Shown piece by piece: positions 24,924 through 34,573 of a stretch of 64,000 bases of DNA. The notes under the pieces were generated by a model. That model ran no database searches and had not been told where the DNA came from. It saw only the letters and a list, made by a program, of their open reading frames with translations. This stretch comes from Billgrantia saliphila (lineage in GTDB: Bacteria; Pseudomonadota; Gammaproteobacteria; Pseudomonadales; Halomonadaceae). The stretch lies in assembly GCF_002930105.1 (NCBI RefSeq), contig NZ_PJRN01000002.1:124001-188000 (forward strand), given 5' to 3'. Position numbers and translations under genes: made by a program. The first letter of the stretch is position 1. Every line of letters starts with the position of its first letter.

Positions 24924-26075
24924 TCAGTGCCCTTTCGCCCCGCCGTTGTGCTTGGCCAGCAGCGCCGAGAGCTTGGCTTCCATGCGCTCCTTGGGATTCG
25001 TCGGTTCAGCGGAAAAGATGGGCTGGCCCTCCGCGGCGCTCGCTCGGCGCGACTCGGGCGCGGCGTTGTCTGGCGCCTTCGCCTGGGCGCGCCGCGAATT
25101 TTCTTCACGCCGTTTGGTTTTGCCCTGCCGAACGGCCCTATCCTCTTTCTGACCCTTGTGATCCTGGCCCTTGTGCGGGTTCGCCCGTCGCGGGGAGTCT
25201 CCTGCCGCACCGCTGCGGCGACGGCGTTCGACCTGTAGGCGCTCCAGCTTACGCTTTGCATGCTCGGCCGCCTGGGTGTCGACCTCGCCAGCGGGCTTGC
25301 CTTCCAGGTCGATGCGCTCGGCGCCCTCGCGTACGGCCTTAAGGTAGCGCGGCAGGTTTACGTAGCCCGCCAGTGCCCGACGCACCAGCTTCTCGGGCCA
25401 GGGCTCGCGCTCGGCCAGGTCCTGGTGAATGCCCACCTTGAGGGGACGGGTATGCCCCTTGAAGAACGTCGCGGGATAGCGCTGATACCACTGCGCCAGA
25501 AGCGCATCGGCGGAGGGCGCCTGCTCGATGGCGAGCGCCCCCTGGCGCTCGGTGTCGGCTTGGGCGGCCTTGTCCGTCGCGGCCGGCTCCGCGGTAGTCG
25601 GACGCCAGAGGGAAGCGGAAGCAGATGACGGTGCTGATGCTGGTGCTGGTGTTGGTGTTGGTGCCACAGCTTCGGCATCGTCCCGGATTGCGGCATCGTT
25701 GCCGCCACTCTCTTCTGCAGGACGCGCTTCCGCAGCAGGGCGCGGCGGCTCCTCCCGCGTGCGCCCCATCAGCGCGGCGAGCCCTTGGGCCCGACGCGTC
25801 GGGCCGGGAAAGGTCGGGGCCGGCTCGCCTTTGCGCAGCCGTTCGCGCAGCCGTCTGTTGTCTTCCTCGAGCTCGCGGTTCTGCTCGTCGAGCTCGCGGT
25901 TCTCTTCCATCAGTTCGAGCCGCGCCGCTTCCAGCTCCTGGCGCGCCGCTTCGGATTCGGCGAGCCGGGTCTCCAACTCCTGCAGTCTGGCGCGACAGTG
26001 GCGCAGCTCGTCGAGGGCGCTTTCGGCGCGCGCCTCGAGGGCACTGAACAGGTGGGGTGAGGGTTCTTTGATCAA
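24924..26075 (-). CDS. ProQ/FinO-domain RNA-binding protein with N-terminal coiled coil
   Basis: The 383-residue protein has three parts. Residues ~10-82 are a continuous heptad-rich coiled coil (LQELETRLAESEAARQELEA...). A Pro/Ala/Ser linker (83-188) contains a PTPTPAPASAPS run. A ProQ/FinO domain lies at about 190-282 (LLAQWYQRYPATFFKGHTRPLKVGIHQDL...LVRRALAGYVNLPRYLKAV). The tail (283-383) is rich in Lys/Arg/Gln. ProQ proteins bind structured RNAs and the 3' ends of mRNAs and sRNAs. Here the domain is internal, preceded by a dimerisation-type helix, unlike E. coli ProQ with its N-terminal domain. It is monocistronic by spacing. Confidence 0.85.
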   Translation of the reverse strand: MIKEPSPHLFSALEARAESALDELRHCRARLQELETRLAESEAARQELEAARLELMEENRELDEQNRELEEDNRRLRERLRKGEPAPTFPGPTRRAQGLAALMGRTREEPPRPAAEARPAEESGGNDAAIRDDAEAVAPTPTPAPASAPSSASASLWRPTTAEPAATDKAAQADTERQGALAIEQAPSADALLAQWYQRYPATFFKGHTRPLKVGIHQDLAEREPWPEKLVRRALAGYVNLPRYLKAVREGAERIDLEGKPAGEVDTQAAEHAKRKLERLQVERRRRSGAAGDSPRRANPHKGQDHKGQKEDRAVRQGKTKRREENSRRAQAKAPDNAAPESRRASAAEGQPIFSAEPTNPKERMEAKLSALLAKHNGGAKGH

Positions 26076-26205
26076 ACCGGCATCCTCCTAGGAAAACAAC
26101 GCTTCCCTGCGAGCTCACGCGAACGGCGACAGCGATAGGCAGCAGTGGCGCATCCTTGATCCAGCAAGTGTGTGCCAGAAGCGAGACGCTGACAAACCAT
26201 CCGAC

Positions 26206-26730
26206 TCAATCCAGCCGACGGCGGTACTCGACGAAGCTGTAGTTCGGCTGCCCTTCCGCCGGCGAACCGGGCATCCGCTGCACCTCCTCCCATTCCCGCT
26301 CGTCCAGCTCGGGGAAGCGAGCGTCGCCCTGCACCTCGACATCCACCTCCGTCAGATAGATGCGACTGGCATGGGGCAGCGCCTGGGCATAGATCTGGCC
26401 GCCGCCCATCACCATGATCTCATCACAGGCATCGATGGTGGCCTGCTGGTCGGCCAGGAACAGCGCCGATTCGAGATCGTGACAGACCCGCACGCCCTCG
26501 TGGTGAAAGCCAGTGTCGCGCGTTATCACGATATTGAGCCGACCGGGCAGCGGCCGGCCGATCGAGGCGAACGTCTTGCGTCCCATGACCAGCGGCTTGG
26601 CCTGGGTCATGCGCTTGAAGAACTTGAGATCTTCGGGCAGGTACCAAGGTAGCTTGTTGTCGATGCCGATCACGCCGTTGCGCGCCACCGCGGCGATCAT
26701 GGCCACCGGCACCAGGGTCTCGTCTCTCAT
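26206..26730 (-). CDS. folA: Dihydrofolate reductase
   Basis: The 174-residue enzyme reduces dihydrofolate to tetrahydrofolate with NADPH. Diagnostic stretches are [34 protein letters not shown] (active-site acidic residue in PEDL), [24 protein letters not shown] and [15 protein letters not shown]. The start overlaps the thyA stop (ATGA), so the two enzymes of the thymidylate cycle are co-translated. Confidence 0.96.
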   Translation of the reverse strand: MRDETLVPVAMIAAVARNGVIGIDNKLPWYLPEDLKFFKRMTQAKPLVMGRKTFASIGRPLPGRLNIVITRDTGFHHEGVRVCHDLESALFLADQQATIDACDEIMVMGGGQIYAQALPHASRIYLTEVDVEVQGDARFPELDEREWEEVQRMPGSPAEGQPNYSFVEYRRRLD

Positions 26731-27566
26731 ACCGCAACCTCGGCCTTGATATGGGGATGGGGGTCGTAGCCTTCGATGGCGATGTGCTCGAAGCGAAAGT
26801 CGAACAGGTCGTCGATAGACGGGTCGAGCACCAACCGTGGCGCAGGACGCGGCGTGCGAGTCAGCTGCAGTTCGGCCTGCTCCAGGTGGTTGAGATAGAG
26901 GTGCGCATCGCCCAGGGTATGCACGAAGTCGCCGGGCTCGAGCCCCGAGACCTGGGCGACCATTTGGGTCAGCAGCGCATAGCTGGCGATATTGAACGGC
27001 ACGCCGAGGAAGATGTCCGCGCTGCGCTGATAGAGCTGGCAGGAGAGTCGTCCCTCGGCGACATAGAACTGAAACAGGCAGTGGCACGGTGGCAGCGCCA
27101 TCTCATCGACCAGCGCCGGGTTCCAGGCCGACACGATCAGCCGCCGGGAGCGCGGGTTGGTGCGGATCTGCTCGAGCAGCTTGGCTATCTGATCGACGTG
27201 ACCGCCGCGCGGGTCGGGCCAGCTGCGCCACTGGGCGCCGTAGACCGGGCCGAGATCGCCGTTCTCGTCGGCCCACTCGTTCCAGATGCTGACGCCGTTC
27301 TCCTTGAGGTAGGCAATGTTGGTATCGCCGCGCAGAAACCACAGCAGCTCGTGGATGATCGAGCGCAGATGCAGCTTCTTGGTGGTTACCAGCGGAAAGC
27401 CCCGCGAGAGATCGAAGCGCATCTGATGGCCGAAGAGGGAGCGGGTGCCGACCCCGGTGCGATCGGCCCGCTCTACGCCTTGCTCTAGCACCAGATGCAT
27501 AAGGTCCAGATAGGGCTGCTCGAGAGCGGGTTGCTCGAGCACGGGCCGGGCGTTGACGTCAGGCAT
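26727..27566 (-). CDS. thyA: Thymidylate synthase
   Basis: The 279-residue enzyme converts dUMP to dTMP with methylene-tetrahydrofolate. The active-site cysteine is in [31 protein letters not shown] and the HLYLNHLEQ motif are present. The start MPDVNARP at 27566 is an ATG with only a weak upstream signal. The first ~12 residues ([10 protein letters not shown]) form a short repeat before the conserved [12 protein letters not shown]. The length is slightly above the usual 264 because of this N-terminal extension. Confidence 0.96.
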   Translation of the reverse strand: MPDVNARPVLEQPALEQPYLDLMHLVLEQGVERADRTGVGTRSLFGHQMRFDLSRGFPLVTTKKLHLRSIIHELLWFLRGDTNIAYLKENGVSIWNEWADENGDLGPVYGAQWRSWPDPRGGHVDQIAKLLEQIRTNPRSRRLIVSAWNPALVDEMALPPCHCLFQFYVAEGRLSCQLYQRSADIFLGVPFNIASYALLTQMVAQVSGLEPGDFVHTLGDAHLYLNHLEQAELQLTRTPRPAPRLVLDPSIDDLFDFRFEHIAIEGYDPHPHIKAEVAV

Positions 27567-27644
27567 GGTTGGCGAACTCTGCAAATGGTCGATAGGAACG
27601 AGAGTCTACCTCTCCCGTCCTCCGCTTCCTATTCCAGCTCCGTT

Positions 27645-28442
27645 TCACTCGGTGACCCCCACAGCATCCACCGGCTTGCGGCGCGACCACAGGATCAGTA
27701 GCACCCCGAAGGCGATCATCGGCAGGGTCAGCAGCATGCCCATGGTGAACCAGCCGAAGGCGAGATAGCCGATATGGGCATCCGGCAGGCGGAAGAATTC
27801 GACCATGAAGCGAAACACGCCATAGAGCAGCAGGAACAGGCCGGAGACCAGGCCACGCCGACGCGGCTTGGCCGACACCCACCACAAGATGACGAACAGC
27901 ACCAGGCCCTCGAGCAGCGCCTCGTAGAGCGACGTCGGATGCCGCGGCTCCGGCCCCATGCCGGGAAACGGCATGCCCCAGGGGAGATCGGTCGTCCGCC
28001 CCGGCAGTTCGCGATTGATGAAATTGCCGATGCGTCCCGCGCCAAGGCCGATCGGTACCATCGGAGCGATGAAGTCGGTCAGGGTGAAGAACGCCAGGCG
28101 TTTCCTGCGGGCGAACCAGAGCACGGCTAGCAGAACCCCGATCAGACCGCCATGGAAGCTCATGCCACCGTCCCAGACGCGAAATACCCATAGCGGATCG
28201 GCCAGCCACTGTCCCATGCCATAGAACAGGGCGTAACCCAGCCGACCGCCGATCACCACGCCGAGGGCGGTATAGAACAGCAGGTCGCCGATGTCGTCGT
28301 GGGTCAAGCCGATGCGTGCGGCGCGCCTGCGCCCCAGCCACCAGGCGCCGGCGAAGCCGATGACGTACATCAAACCGTACCAATGGACCTGGAACGGCCC
28401 CAGCGAGATGGCGACGGGATCGATATCGGGATAGTCGAGCAT
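27645..28442 (-). CDS. lgt: Prolipoprotein diacylglyceryl transferase
   Basis: The 265-residue inner-membrane enzyme attaches diacylglycerol to the lipobox cysteine of lipoproteins. About seven membrane segments are present, with the essential HGGLIGV motif ([12 protein letters not shown]), [18 protein letters not shown] and the C-terminal [16 protein letters not shown] stretch ([14 protein letters not shown]). It lies between the TauE-type gene (7-base gap) and thyA, a conserved gammaproteobacterial order. Confidence 0.96.
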   Translation of the reverse strand: MLDYPDIDPVAISLGPFQVHWYGLMYVIGFAGAWWLGRRRAARIGLTHDDIGDLLFYTALGVVIGGRLGYALFYGMGQWLADPLWVFRVWDGGMSFHGGLIGVLLAVLWFARRKRLAFFTLTDFIAPMVPIGLGAGRIGNFINRELPGRTTDLPWGMPFPGMGPEPRHPTSLYEALLEGLVLFVILWWVSAKPRRRGLVSGLFLLLYGVFRFMVEFFRLPDAHIGYLAFGWFTMGMLLTLPMIAFGVLLILWSRRKPVDAVGVTE

Positions 28443-28449
28443 GGTTACC

Positions 28450-29244
28450 TCAGAACAGGAATGTCAGGCCCACGAGCAGCAGCAGGCCGGCAAAGGAGAG
28501 TCGCAATACGCGGGCGGGAAGCGAATGGGCCAGCCGTGCGCCGATCCGCGCGCAGGGTACGCTGGCCATGACGATTCCCAGGAAGGCGGGCCACATTACG
28601 AAACCGGTCGCCCCCGCAGGCAGCCGCGGATCGTTCCACCCGACCGCAATGAAGGTTACCGCACCGAACAGGGCGATGGGCATGCCGCAGGCCGCCGCGG
28701 TGCCCACCGCCTGGGCCATGGAGGCACCGCAGCGTGAGAGCCAGGGCACGCACAGGGTACCGCCGCCGATACCGAACAGCGCGGAGACACCGCCGATCAC
28801 ACTGCCGGCCACGCCCATCACCGGCCGGCTCGGCATTCGACGCCCCAGCCTGGGGCCAAAGCCCATGGCCATTCTCGACGCCATCAGAATGACGAAGATG
28901 CCGAACAAGGTCCCCAGCAGGCCGCCGGAGAGCGCACCGGCTACGAAAACGCCGGCCACCGCCCCCAGCATGAGTCCGGGCAGCAATGCCAGGAAGGCGT
29001 CACGCTGAACGCTGCCTCGCTGATAGTGCGCCCAGGCCGAGGAGCCTCCGGTGATCACGATGGTGGCCAGCGACGTGCCAATGGCCAGGTGCATGGCGAT
29101 GCCGGCGTCGACGCCCTGCAGGCCGAAGGCGAAGACCAGCGCCGGGACGATGACAAGCCCTCCGCCGACGCCGAACAGGCCCGCCATCAGGCCGGCAACC
29201 GCTCCCAGGGCAAGATAGCCTAGCAGTGTCAAAGCCAGGGTCAT
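28450..29244 (-). CDS. TauE/SafE family sulfite/anion exporter-like protein
   Basis: The 264-residue protein has about eight membrane segments and the duplicated TauE pattern: [21 protein letters not shown] in the first half and [21 protein letters not shown] in the second. Members export sulfite or organosulfonates, but the substrate cannot be predicted here. The start overlaps the stop of the upstream receiver protein by four bases. Confidence 0.88.
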   Translation of the reverse strand: MTLALTLLGYLALGAVAGLMAGLFGVGGGLVIVPALVFAFGLQGVDAGIAMHLAIGTSLATIVITGGSSAWAHYQRGSVQRDAFLALLPGLMLGAVAGVFVAGALSGGLLGTLFGIFVILMASRMAMGFGPRLGRRMPSRPVMGVAGSVIGGVSALFGIGGGTLCVPWLSRCGASMAQAVGTAAACGMPIALFGAVTFIAVGWNDPRLPAGATGFVMWPAFLGIVMASVPCARIGARLAHSLPARVLRLSFAGLLLLVGLTFLF

Positions 29245-30647
29245 GACGTGAAGGTTTCCTCGAAGGCGTCGGGTCGCCAGCGCCGGAGCAGATCGAGCAG
29301 TGCGCGTGGGCCATAGGGCTTGGCCAGATAGTCGTCCATGCCGGCCTCCTGAAAGCGCCGGCGATCGCTCTCCGTGGCGTTGGCCGTCAGCGCGACCAGC
29401 ACGCTGCGCCGGCGCTCCGTCATCTGCGCCTCCTGCTCGCGCCAGCGCCGGGCCGCCTCCACGCCATCCATGTCGGGCATGAAGATGTCCATCAATACCA
29501 GGTCGTAGGCCTGCCGCTGCTGACGCTCCAGCGCCTCCTGGCCGCCGGAGACGCTGTCGACCCGAAACCCACGCCCTTCCAGCACCTGGCGGGCGAGCAT
29601 GCGATTGACGGGCCCGTCATCGACCACCAGCACTCTCAATGGCGCCTTCCGCTCCAGGCGAGGGGCTCCTTCGAGCTGGGTTTCATCCGCTGCATCGGGG
29701 TCGCGTTCGCCCCGCCCGTCACCGGCCAGGCTGCTGACCAGCAGCATCACATCCGCCATGCGCTCGCGCAGCTCGGCGAGATGGCGGGGGTCGTCACGCT
29801 CCGGCACCTTCTCCATCTCTCGCCCGAGATCGGTCAGCAGCGGCTCGAGCTCGCGCTGCAGCAAGGTCAGGTAATGCGACTTGAGTCGCGAGTCCTCGCG
29901 CGCGCGCTCCCGCGCAGCCACCAGATTGCCCAGGTGCGGCGTTCGCTCCTGATGAAAGAGCAACAGCTGGTAAGGCGACGCATCCAGGCATTCCATCTGC
30001 AGCGGCCGCCAGCGCCCTTCGGCATCCAGCATGCGTACTTCGGTCGGTCTGTCGCCGCTCTCCTCGTCTCTCTTCATGCGCGTCGAGAGATCCTGGCCCC
30101 TCAAGGACTCGGGACTGTCCCCGAGCAACTGCTCCATGGCCACATTGGTGCCGATGACGCGGCCATGGTAGAGCAGCAGCGCCGGTCGCGGACTCGCCAC
30201 CAGCAACTCTTCAAGATTCGGTATCCGTGTCAAGCGCACCTGCAGCTCGGCCAAGCGCTCCTGCAAGCGCTCCAGGCGTCTAGGCAGGACGTCCTCCCTG
30301 GCTTCGCCCTGCTCGGGCGCACCTAGCCAATGGGGCAGCCCCCGTTCGGTCTCGCCCAACAGCCGCTCGATGCGGCTCAGGCGAGCGGTCATCTGGGCTT
30401 CGTAATCGCGTATGCGGTAGCGCAACTGCAGCAGGAAGGCGGTAGTGGTCAGCGTCGTGCCGATCAGTAGGGCCAGCAATAGCCATCCCGACTCAGCCCA
30501 GGACGTGGGGTCGGGGGTAGCCAGCCACAGCACCAACCCCACCACCAAGCACAGCAACACGAGTGCGGCCTGAGCCAACAGCAGCGGCCAGAGCAGCGGC
30601 CATACGAGAAACGACCAGAAGCGGTCCTTGCGCGTTGCGACGGGCAT
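29241..30647 (-). CDS. Membrane-bound receiver protein resembling a hybrid kinase without kinase domain
   Basis: The 468-residue protein has two membrane segments (about 12-43 and 54-75), a coiled coil (82-140) and a PAS-like region (144-235). A helix at 254-275 reads like a HisKA H-box (KSHYLTLLQRELEPL) but has Arg265 where the phosphorylated His should be. The C-terminal receiver domain (337-460) is intact: DD at 343-344, phosphoacceptor Asp387 (LMDIFMPDMDG), Thr421 and Lys443. No HATPase_c motifs (N, G1, G2 boxes) are present. It therefore looks like a BarA/GacS-type hybrid sensor that has lost its catalytic core. The start at 30647 has AAGGA 5 bases upstream. It is co-transcribed with the TauE-type gene. 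Confidence 0.78.
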   Translation of the reverse strand: MPVATRKDRFWSFLVWPLLWPLLLAQAALVLLCLVVGLVLWLATPDPTSWAESGWLLLALLIGTTLTTTAFLLQLRYRIRDYEAQMTARLSRIERLLGETERGLPHWLGAPEQGEAREDVLPRRLERLQERLAELQVRLTRIPNLEELLVASPRPALLLYHGRVIGTNVAMEQLLGDSPESLRGQDLSTRMKRDEESGDRPTEVRMLDAEGRWRPLQMECLDASPYQLLLFHQERTPHLGNLVAARERAREDSRLKSHYLTLLQRELEPLLTDLGREMEKVPERDDPRHLAELRERMADVMLLVSSLAGDGRGERDPDAADETQLEGAPRLERKAPLRVLVVDDGPVNRMLARQVLEGRGFRVDSVSGGQEALERQQRQAYDLVLMDIFMPDMDGVEAARRWREQEAQMTERRRSVLVALTANATESDRRRFQEAGMDDYLAKPYGPRALLDLLRRWRPDAFEETFTS

Positions 30648-30681
30648 TCTCATCCTTATGCCATGCGACGATGCCGTGAGT

Positions 30682-31482
30682 TTACGCCGCCGGGCCTCGG
30701 CTGTCATGGCGGTGCAGCAATGCCACGCGCTCGCGATGCGTTCCCTGCGGATGCCCGTAGGGACCGTAACGCCGCTCCTCCAGCTCGATGACGCCGGCTT
30801 CGCCATGCCATGTCAACCAAGTGGTGGCGCGCGTCCCGTACTGTTCGCCGACAATGAAGGGTGCCGACAGCAGCCGCTCCAGCTCCAACCCCACTCCTGT
30901 ATCGGGCAGGTGGGCGTCGTCCGCCGGGGTGTCGTCGTTCATCGCGATGAGGGCATCGTCCGGCCACTTTCGGCGCAGCGCGGTCAACAGCCCCTGGCGC
31001 GCGGCAATCAACTTGGGCCACGGCGTGTCCAGGCTGGCATTGGAGAGTCCATGCACGCCGGGCGCGACCCGCGTGAGCACCAGGCGTTCGCGTCCCCGAT
31101 GCAGATGCCAGAGCCGTTCGCCGTCGCCGGCCAGCAGATTGAAGCCGGCGTATTTCCACCCGTCCCCCGCGGCCAGGGCCTCCATCCAGGCGCCCAGGTC
31201 GTCGCACTCGAGCGCCCGTTTCACCAACAGACCGCGACTCGGCGCATCGGCCGATACTCTGAGCGACGGGTCGCGCACGTTGGTCACCGCCGCCAGTCGC
31301 CCGCGACGATGCACGGCCAGCCAGCTGCCGCCGGCCTCCAGGTCCCGCCCACCGACGATATCCGGGACTTCCTCCCAGGCGCCCAGTGGCGCTGTGGGGC
31401 GATGATGGAATTCGTCGCGGTTGGCCACCAGCCGCAGCGGCACGGGGCTTCCGGGGCGATGGTCGAAGGCGATCAGACACAT
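30682..31482 (-). CDS. NRDE family protein (TANGO2-like, DUF833)
   Basis: The 266-residue protein starts MCLIAF with Cys2 as in the family, and the naming motif NRDE is at 21-24 (VANRDEFHHRP). GGRDLEAGGSWLAVHRRGRLAAVTNVRD and the later HGLSNASLDTPWPK block are also conserved. Eukaryotic TANGO2 has been linked to haem or lipid handling; the bacterial role is unknown. It is six bases downstream of ptsP. Confidence 0.9.
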   Translation of the reverse strand: MCLIAFDHRPGSPVPLRLVANRDEFHHRPTAPLGAWEEVPDIVGGRDLEAGGSWLAVHRRGRLAAVTNVRDPSLRVSADAPSRGLLVKRALECDDLGAWMEALAAGDGWKYAGFNLLAGDGERLWHLHRGRERLVLTRVAPGVHGLSNASLDTPWPKLIAARQGLLTALRRKWPDDALIAMNDDTPADDAHLPDTGVGLELERLLSAPFIVGEQYGTRATTWLTWHGEAGVIELEERRYGPYGHPQGTHRERVALLHRHDSRGPAA

Positions 31483-31488
31483 GCGCAG

Positions 31489-33768
31489 TCAGTCCCGGGG
31501 CGGCAGCAGATGCGCCAGCTGCCATTCGCTAAGGCGCGCGAACAGATGGCTGCGCACGGCGGAAGGCGTGTTCAGAGCCAGCGTCTCGTCCACCAGTTCC
31601 CGCGCCGCGTGCAGCGACACCCGGCGAATGGCGGCGCGCACCCGCGGTAGGCTGGGGGCATTCATCGACAGCGAGTCGAATCCCATGCCCATCAGCAACA
31701 GAGCGCCTGCCGGGTCGCCGGCCAGTTCGCCGCAGACGCAGATGGGCCGTTTCAGCCGCGCCGACTCCTCGGCCAGCCGCGCCAGAGCGCCCAGCACCGC
31801 CGGATGGCAGGAATCGTAGAGGGCGGCGACACGGGGATTGTTGCGATCGACAGCGAGCAGATACTGGGTCAGATCGTTGCTGCCGACGGAGAAGAAGTCG
31901 ACTCGCTCGGCCAGCGCATCGAGCTGGTAGAGAGTAGCGGGTACCTCGATCATCACGCCGACTCTGGGCCGCGTCGCCTCGATGCCCTCCTCGCCCAGCT
32001 CGCGGATGGCGCGGTCGAGCAGGCGCAGGGCGTCGTCGACCTCGTCGACGTTGGTCACCATTGGCAGCAGCACTTGCAGATTGTCGAGGCCGTGGGAGGC
32101 ACGCAGCATGGCCCGCAGCTGTACCATCAACACCTCGGGATGATCCAGGGTGACGCGAATGCCGCGCCAGCCAAGGAAAGGATTGGCCTCCTCGATGGGG
32201 AAATAGGGCAAATCCTTGTCGCCGCCGATGTCGAGGGTACGCATGACCACCGGCAATGGGGCGAAGCTTTCCAGTTGATCGCGATAGAGTCGCGCCTGCT
32301 CCTGCTCGCCGGGAAAGCGCTCGGCGATCATGAACGGCACCTCGGTGCGGTACAGGCCCACGCCGCTGATGCGCTTTCTCAGCGATACGGTGGTATCGAT
32401 GGCCAGGCCGGTATTGACCATCAGCGGCATCTCATGGCCGTCGGGCGTCTCGCTGGGCAGGTCCTGCTCGTGCTCGAGTACCTCGGTCAGCGCCTGTTCC
32501 TCTGCGATCAGGCTGCGATAGCGGTTCTTGAGCTCGTCCGAAGGACGCACGAAGAGCCGCCCACGATGGCCGTCGAGCACCACCTCGGCCCCGGAGAGAC
32601 GGGGTAGCGGCAGGTCGACCATGCCTAGTACGGTGGGTATGCCCATGGCGCGGGCGACGATCGCCACGTGAGAGGTGCTGGAGCCGCGCGCCGACACCAG
32701 GCCGGCCAGGCGTTCGCGCGGCACCTCGCCCAGGGTGGCGACGCTGATCTCGTCACCCACCAGAATGGTGCTTTCGGGAAAGACGTCGGGTATCTGCGGC
32801 GTCTCCTCCTGCAGGTGAGCCAGCACTCGACGCCCGAGGTCACGCACATCGGCGGCCCGCTCACGCAGGTAGTCGTCGTCGACGCGTTCGAGGTACTGCA
32901 CGTGGCGTCGCACCACGTCGGCCAGCGCGCCGGGCGCCCACTGTCCCTCGCGGATACGCTTCTCGACTTCCTGGGAGAGCGCCGCCTCGCTGAGCATCTG
33001 CTGATAAACCTCGAACAGCGCCAGCTCCTGGGCCGAGATTCGGTTGGCCAGGCGCTCGCCGGCGGCGCGAATCTCTTCGCGGACCCGCCCGATGGCCTCC
33101 TTCAGCCGCGCGATCTCGTGCTCGACATCGGTGGGGATCAGATCGGGCACGCTATTGAGGTCGGCCAGCGGCGCCACCACCACTACCTCGCCGATGGCCA
33201 TACCGGGCGAGGCCGCCACTCCGTTGAATAGCGCCTGGCCGCCGGGCAGCGTGGGCCGAGTCAGGCTACCGGTGGCCAGCGCATGCGCCAACACCCCGGC
33301 GAGCTGAGCCCCCATGGTGATGAGGAAAGCTTCATCTTCCTCGTCGTAGCGGCGCTTTTCGCTCTGCTGCACGACCAGCACCCCGAGCATGCGGCGCTGG
33401 TGGATGATCGGCACGCCGAGGAAGCTGGAGTAGCGCTCTTCACCGGTGGACTCGAAATAGCGGAATCGAGGATGCGCGCGCGCATCCTCGAGATTGAGCG
33501 GCTCCTCGCGCTCGGCCACCAGGCCCACCAGGCCCTCGCCCACGCGCAGGCTCACGCGCCCCACGGCCTGGCTGTGCAGACCGATGGTTTCCATCAGCAC
33601 CAGTTGCTCGATCTCCCGGTCATAGAGATAGAAGGAGCAGACATCGGTACGCATCGCCTTGCGGATTCGGCGCACCATGGTGGCCAGTGCCGCGTCGAGG
33701 TTGCGAGCCCCGTTGACTTCCTGAATGACCCGGCGCAACACCTCCAGCATCGGCGTCTTGCTTTCCAT
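31489..33768 (-). CDS. ptsP: Phosphoenolpyruvate-protein phosphotransferase PtsP (EI-Ntr)
   Basis: The 759-residue protein has an N-terminal GAF domain (about 15-160), then the enzyme I modules: PEP-utiliser N-terminal domain (GVAASPGMAIGEVVV), swivelling phosphohistidine domain with active His in RGSSTSHVAIVARAMGIPTV, and the PEP-binding barrel (GIGLYRTE-type VGLYRTEVPFM, FSVGSNDLTQY, ICVCGELAGDP). It phosphorylates NPr in the nitrogen PTS and its GAF domain senses glutamine in E. coli. The start at 33768 removes an unsupported 75-residue upstream extension. Confidence 0.95.
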   Translation of the reverse strand: MESKTPMLEVLRRVIQEVNGARNLDAALATMVRRIRKAMRTDVCSFYLYDREIEQLVLMETIGLHSQAVGRVSLRVGEGLVGLVAEREEPLNLEDARAHPRFRYFESTGEERYSSFLGVPIIHQRRMLGVLVVQQSEKRRYDEEDEAFLITMGAQLAGVLAHALATGSLTRPTLPGGQALFNGVAASPGMAIGEVVVVAPLADLNSVPDLIPTDVEHEIARLKEAIGRVREEIRAAGERLANRISAQELALFEVYQQMLSEAALSQEVEKRIREGQWAPGALADVVRRHVQYLERVDDDYLRERAADVRDLGRRVLAHLQEETPQIPDVFPESTILVGDEISVATLGEVPRERLAGLVSARGSSTSHVAIVARAMGIPTVLGMVDLPLPRLSGAEVVLDGHRGRLFVRPSDELKNRYRSLIAEEQALTEVLEHEQDLPSETPDGHEMPLMVNTGLAIDTTVSLRKRISGVGLYRTEVPFMIAERFPGEQEQARLYRDQLESFAPLPVVMRTLDIGGDKDLPYFPIEEANPFLGWRGIRVTLDHPEVLMVQLRAMLRASHGLDNLQVLLPMVTNVDEVDDALRLLDRAIRELGEEGIEATRPRVGVMIEVPATLYQLDALAERVDFFSVGSNDLTQYLLAVDRNNPRVAALYDSCHPAVLGALARLAEESARLKRPICVCGELAGDPAGALLLMGMGFDSLSMNAPSLPRVRAAIRRVSLHAARELVDETLALNTPSAVRSHLFARLSEWQLAHLLPPRD

Positions 33769-33875
33769 TATTATCGTCCCCCGCCTGGCTGAGGAAACTA
33801 GGCCTTGACCGTCACCGAAGGCAGACGGGTCATCGTCTTGGGGCTCTGCGTCGGCCCCGGTCGTACTGCATGGAC

Positions 33876-34376
33876 TCAGCGCCCTTCCAGCGCCAGCCGC
33901 TGTGCCCTGGGCGACAGCTCGCTCAACGCACGGCGATAGACCTCGCGCTTGAAAGGCACCACCTGGCCCAGCGGATACCAGTAGCTGACCCAACGCCAGC
34001 TATCGAACTCGGGCTTGGCCGAACCGTCCATGCAGATGCGGTTCTCCTGGCAGCGGATGCGCAGCAGGAACCACTTCTGCTTCTGGCCGATACAGACCGG
34101 CCGAGAATTCATGCGTACCATACGTCGCGGCAGGCGATAGCGCAGCCAACCCCGGGTACAGGCGAGAAGTTCGACATCGGCGGCGGTCAGCCCGATCTCC
34201 TCTTCCAGCTCCCGGTACAGAGCCTGCTGTGGTGTTTCGGTCGACTTGATGCCTCCCTGGGGAAACTGCCACGCATTCTGTCCTACCCGACGCGCCCAAA
34301 GCAGCTGCCCCTGGGCGTTGGCGATGATAATGCCAACGTTGGGGCGAAAGCCGTCAGCGTCGATCACGGACGTCAC
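33876..34376 (-). CDS. rppH: RNA 5'-pyrophosphohydrolase RppH
   Basis: The 166-residue Nudix enzyme removes pyrophosphate from 5'-triphosphate RNA, starting mRNA decay. The N-terminal [39 protein letters not shown] is nearly diagnostic, and the Nudix box [19 protein letters not shown] is complete. It heads the minus-strand run towards ptsP and is divergent from the HAD gene, sharing a ~197-base promoter region. Confidence 0.95.
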   Translation of the reverse strand: MTSVIDADGFRPNVGIIIANAQGQLLWARRVGQNAWQFPQGGIKSTETPQQALYRELEEEIGLTAADVELLACTRGWLRYRLPRRMVRMNSRPVCIGQKQKWFLLRIRCQENRICMDGSAKPEFDSWRWVSYWYPLGQVVPFKREVYRRALSELSPRAQRLALEGR

Positions 34377-34573
34377 CTTGTAAATTCGTCATTGCAGCCA
34401 TTCTTCCACATTGCCGCGAATGGCATCAATACAACAAAGAGGCAGTGTCAAGCGTTGTCAGGCGGCACGGCACACACGACAGCGGGCTTAGCAGCGCGAT
34501 CGTTGTCTGACATAATCGCGTGCTTTCACGAAACAGCGGTACTTCTTTACTCAACGTCTGCAAGGGGCACGCC

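Noticed and set aside
25625..25670. Short tandem-repeat-like GCTGGTGTTGGT pattern
   Set aside because: It encodes the Pro/Thr/Ala linker of the ProQ-like protein; low-complexity coding sequence explains it.
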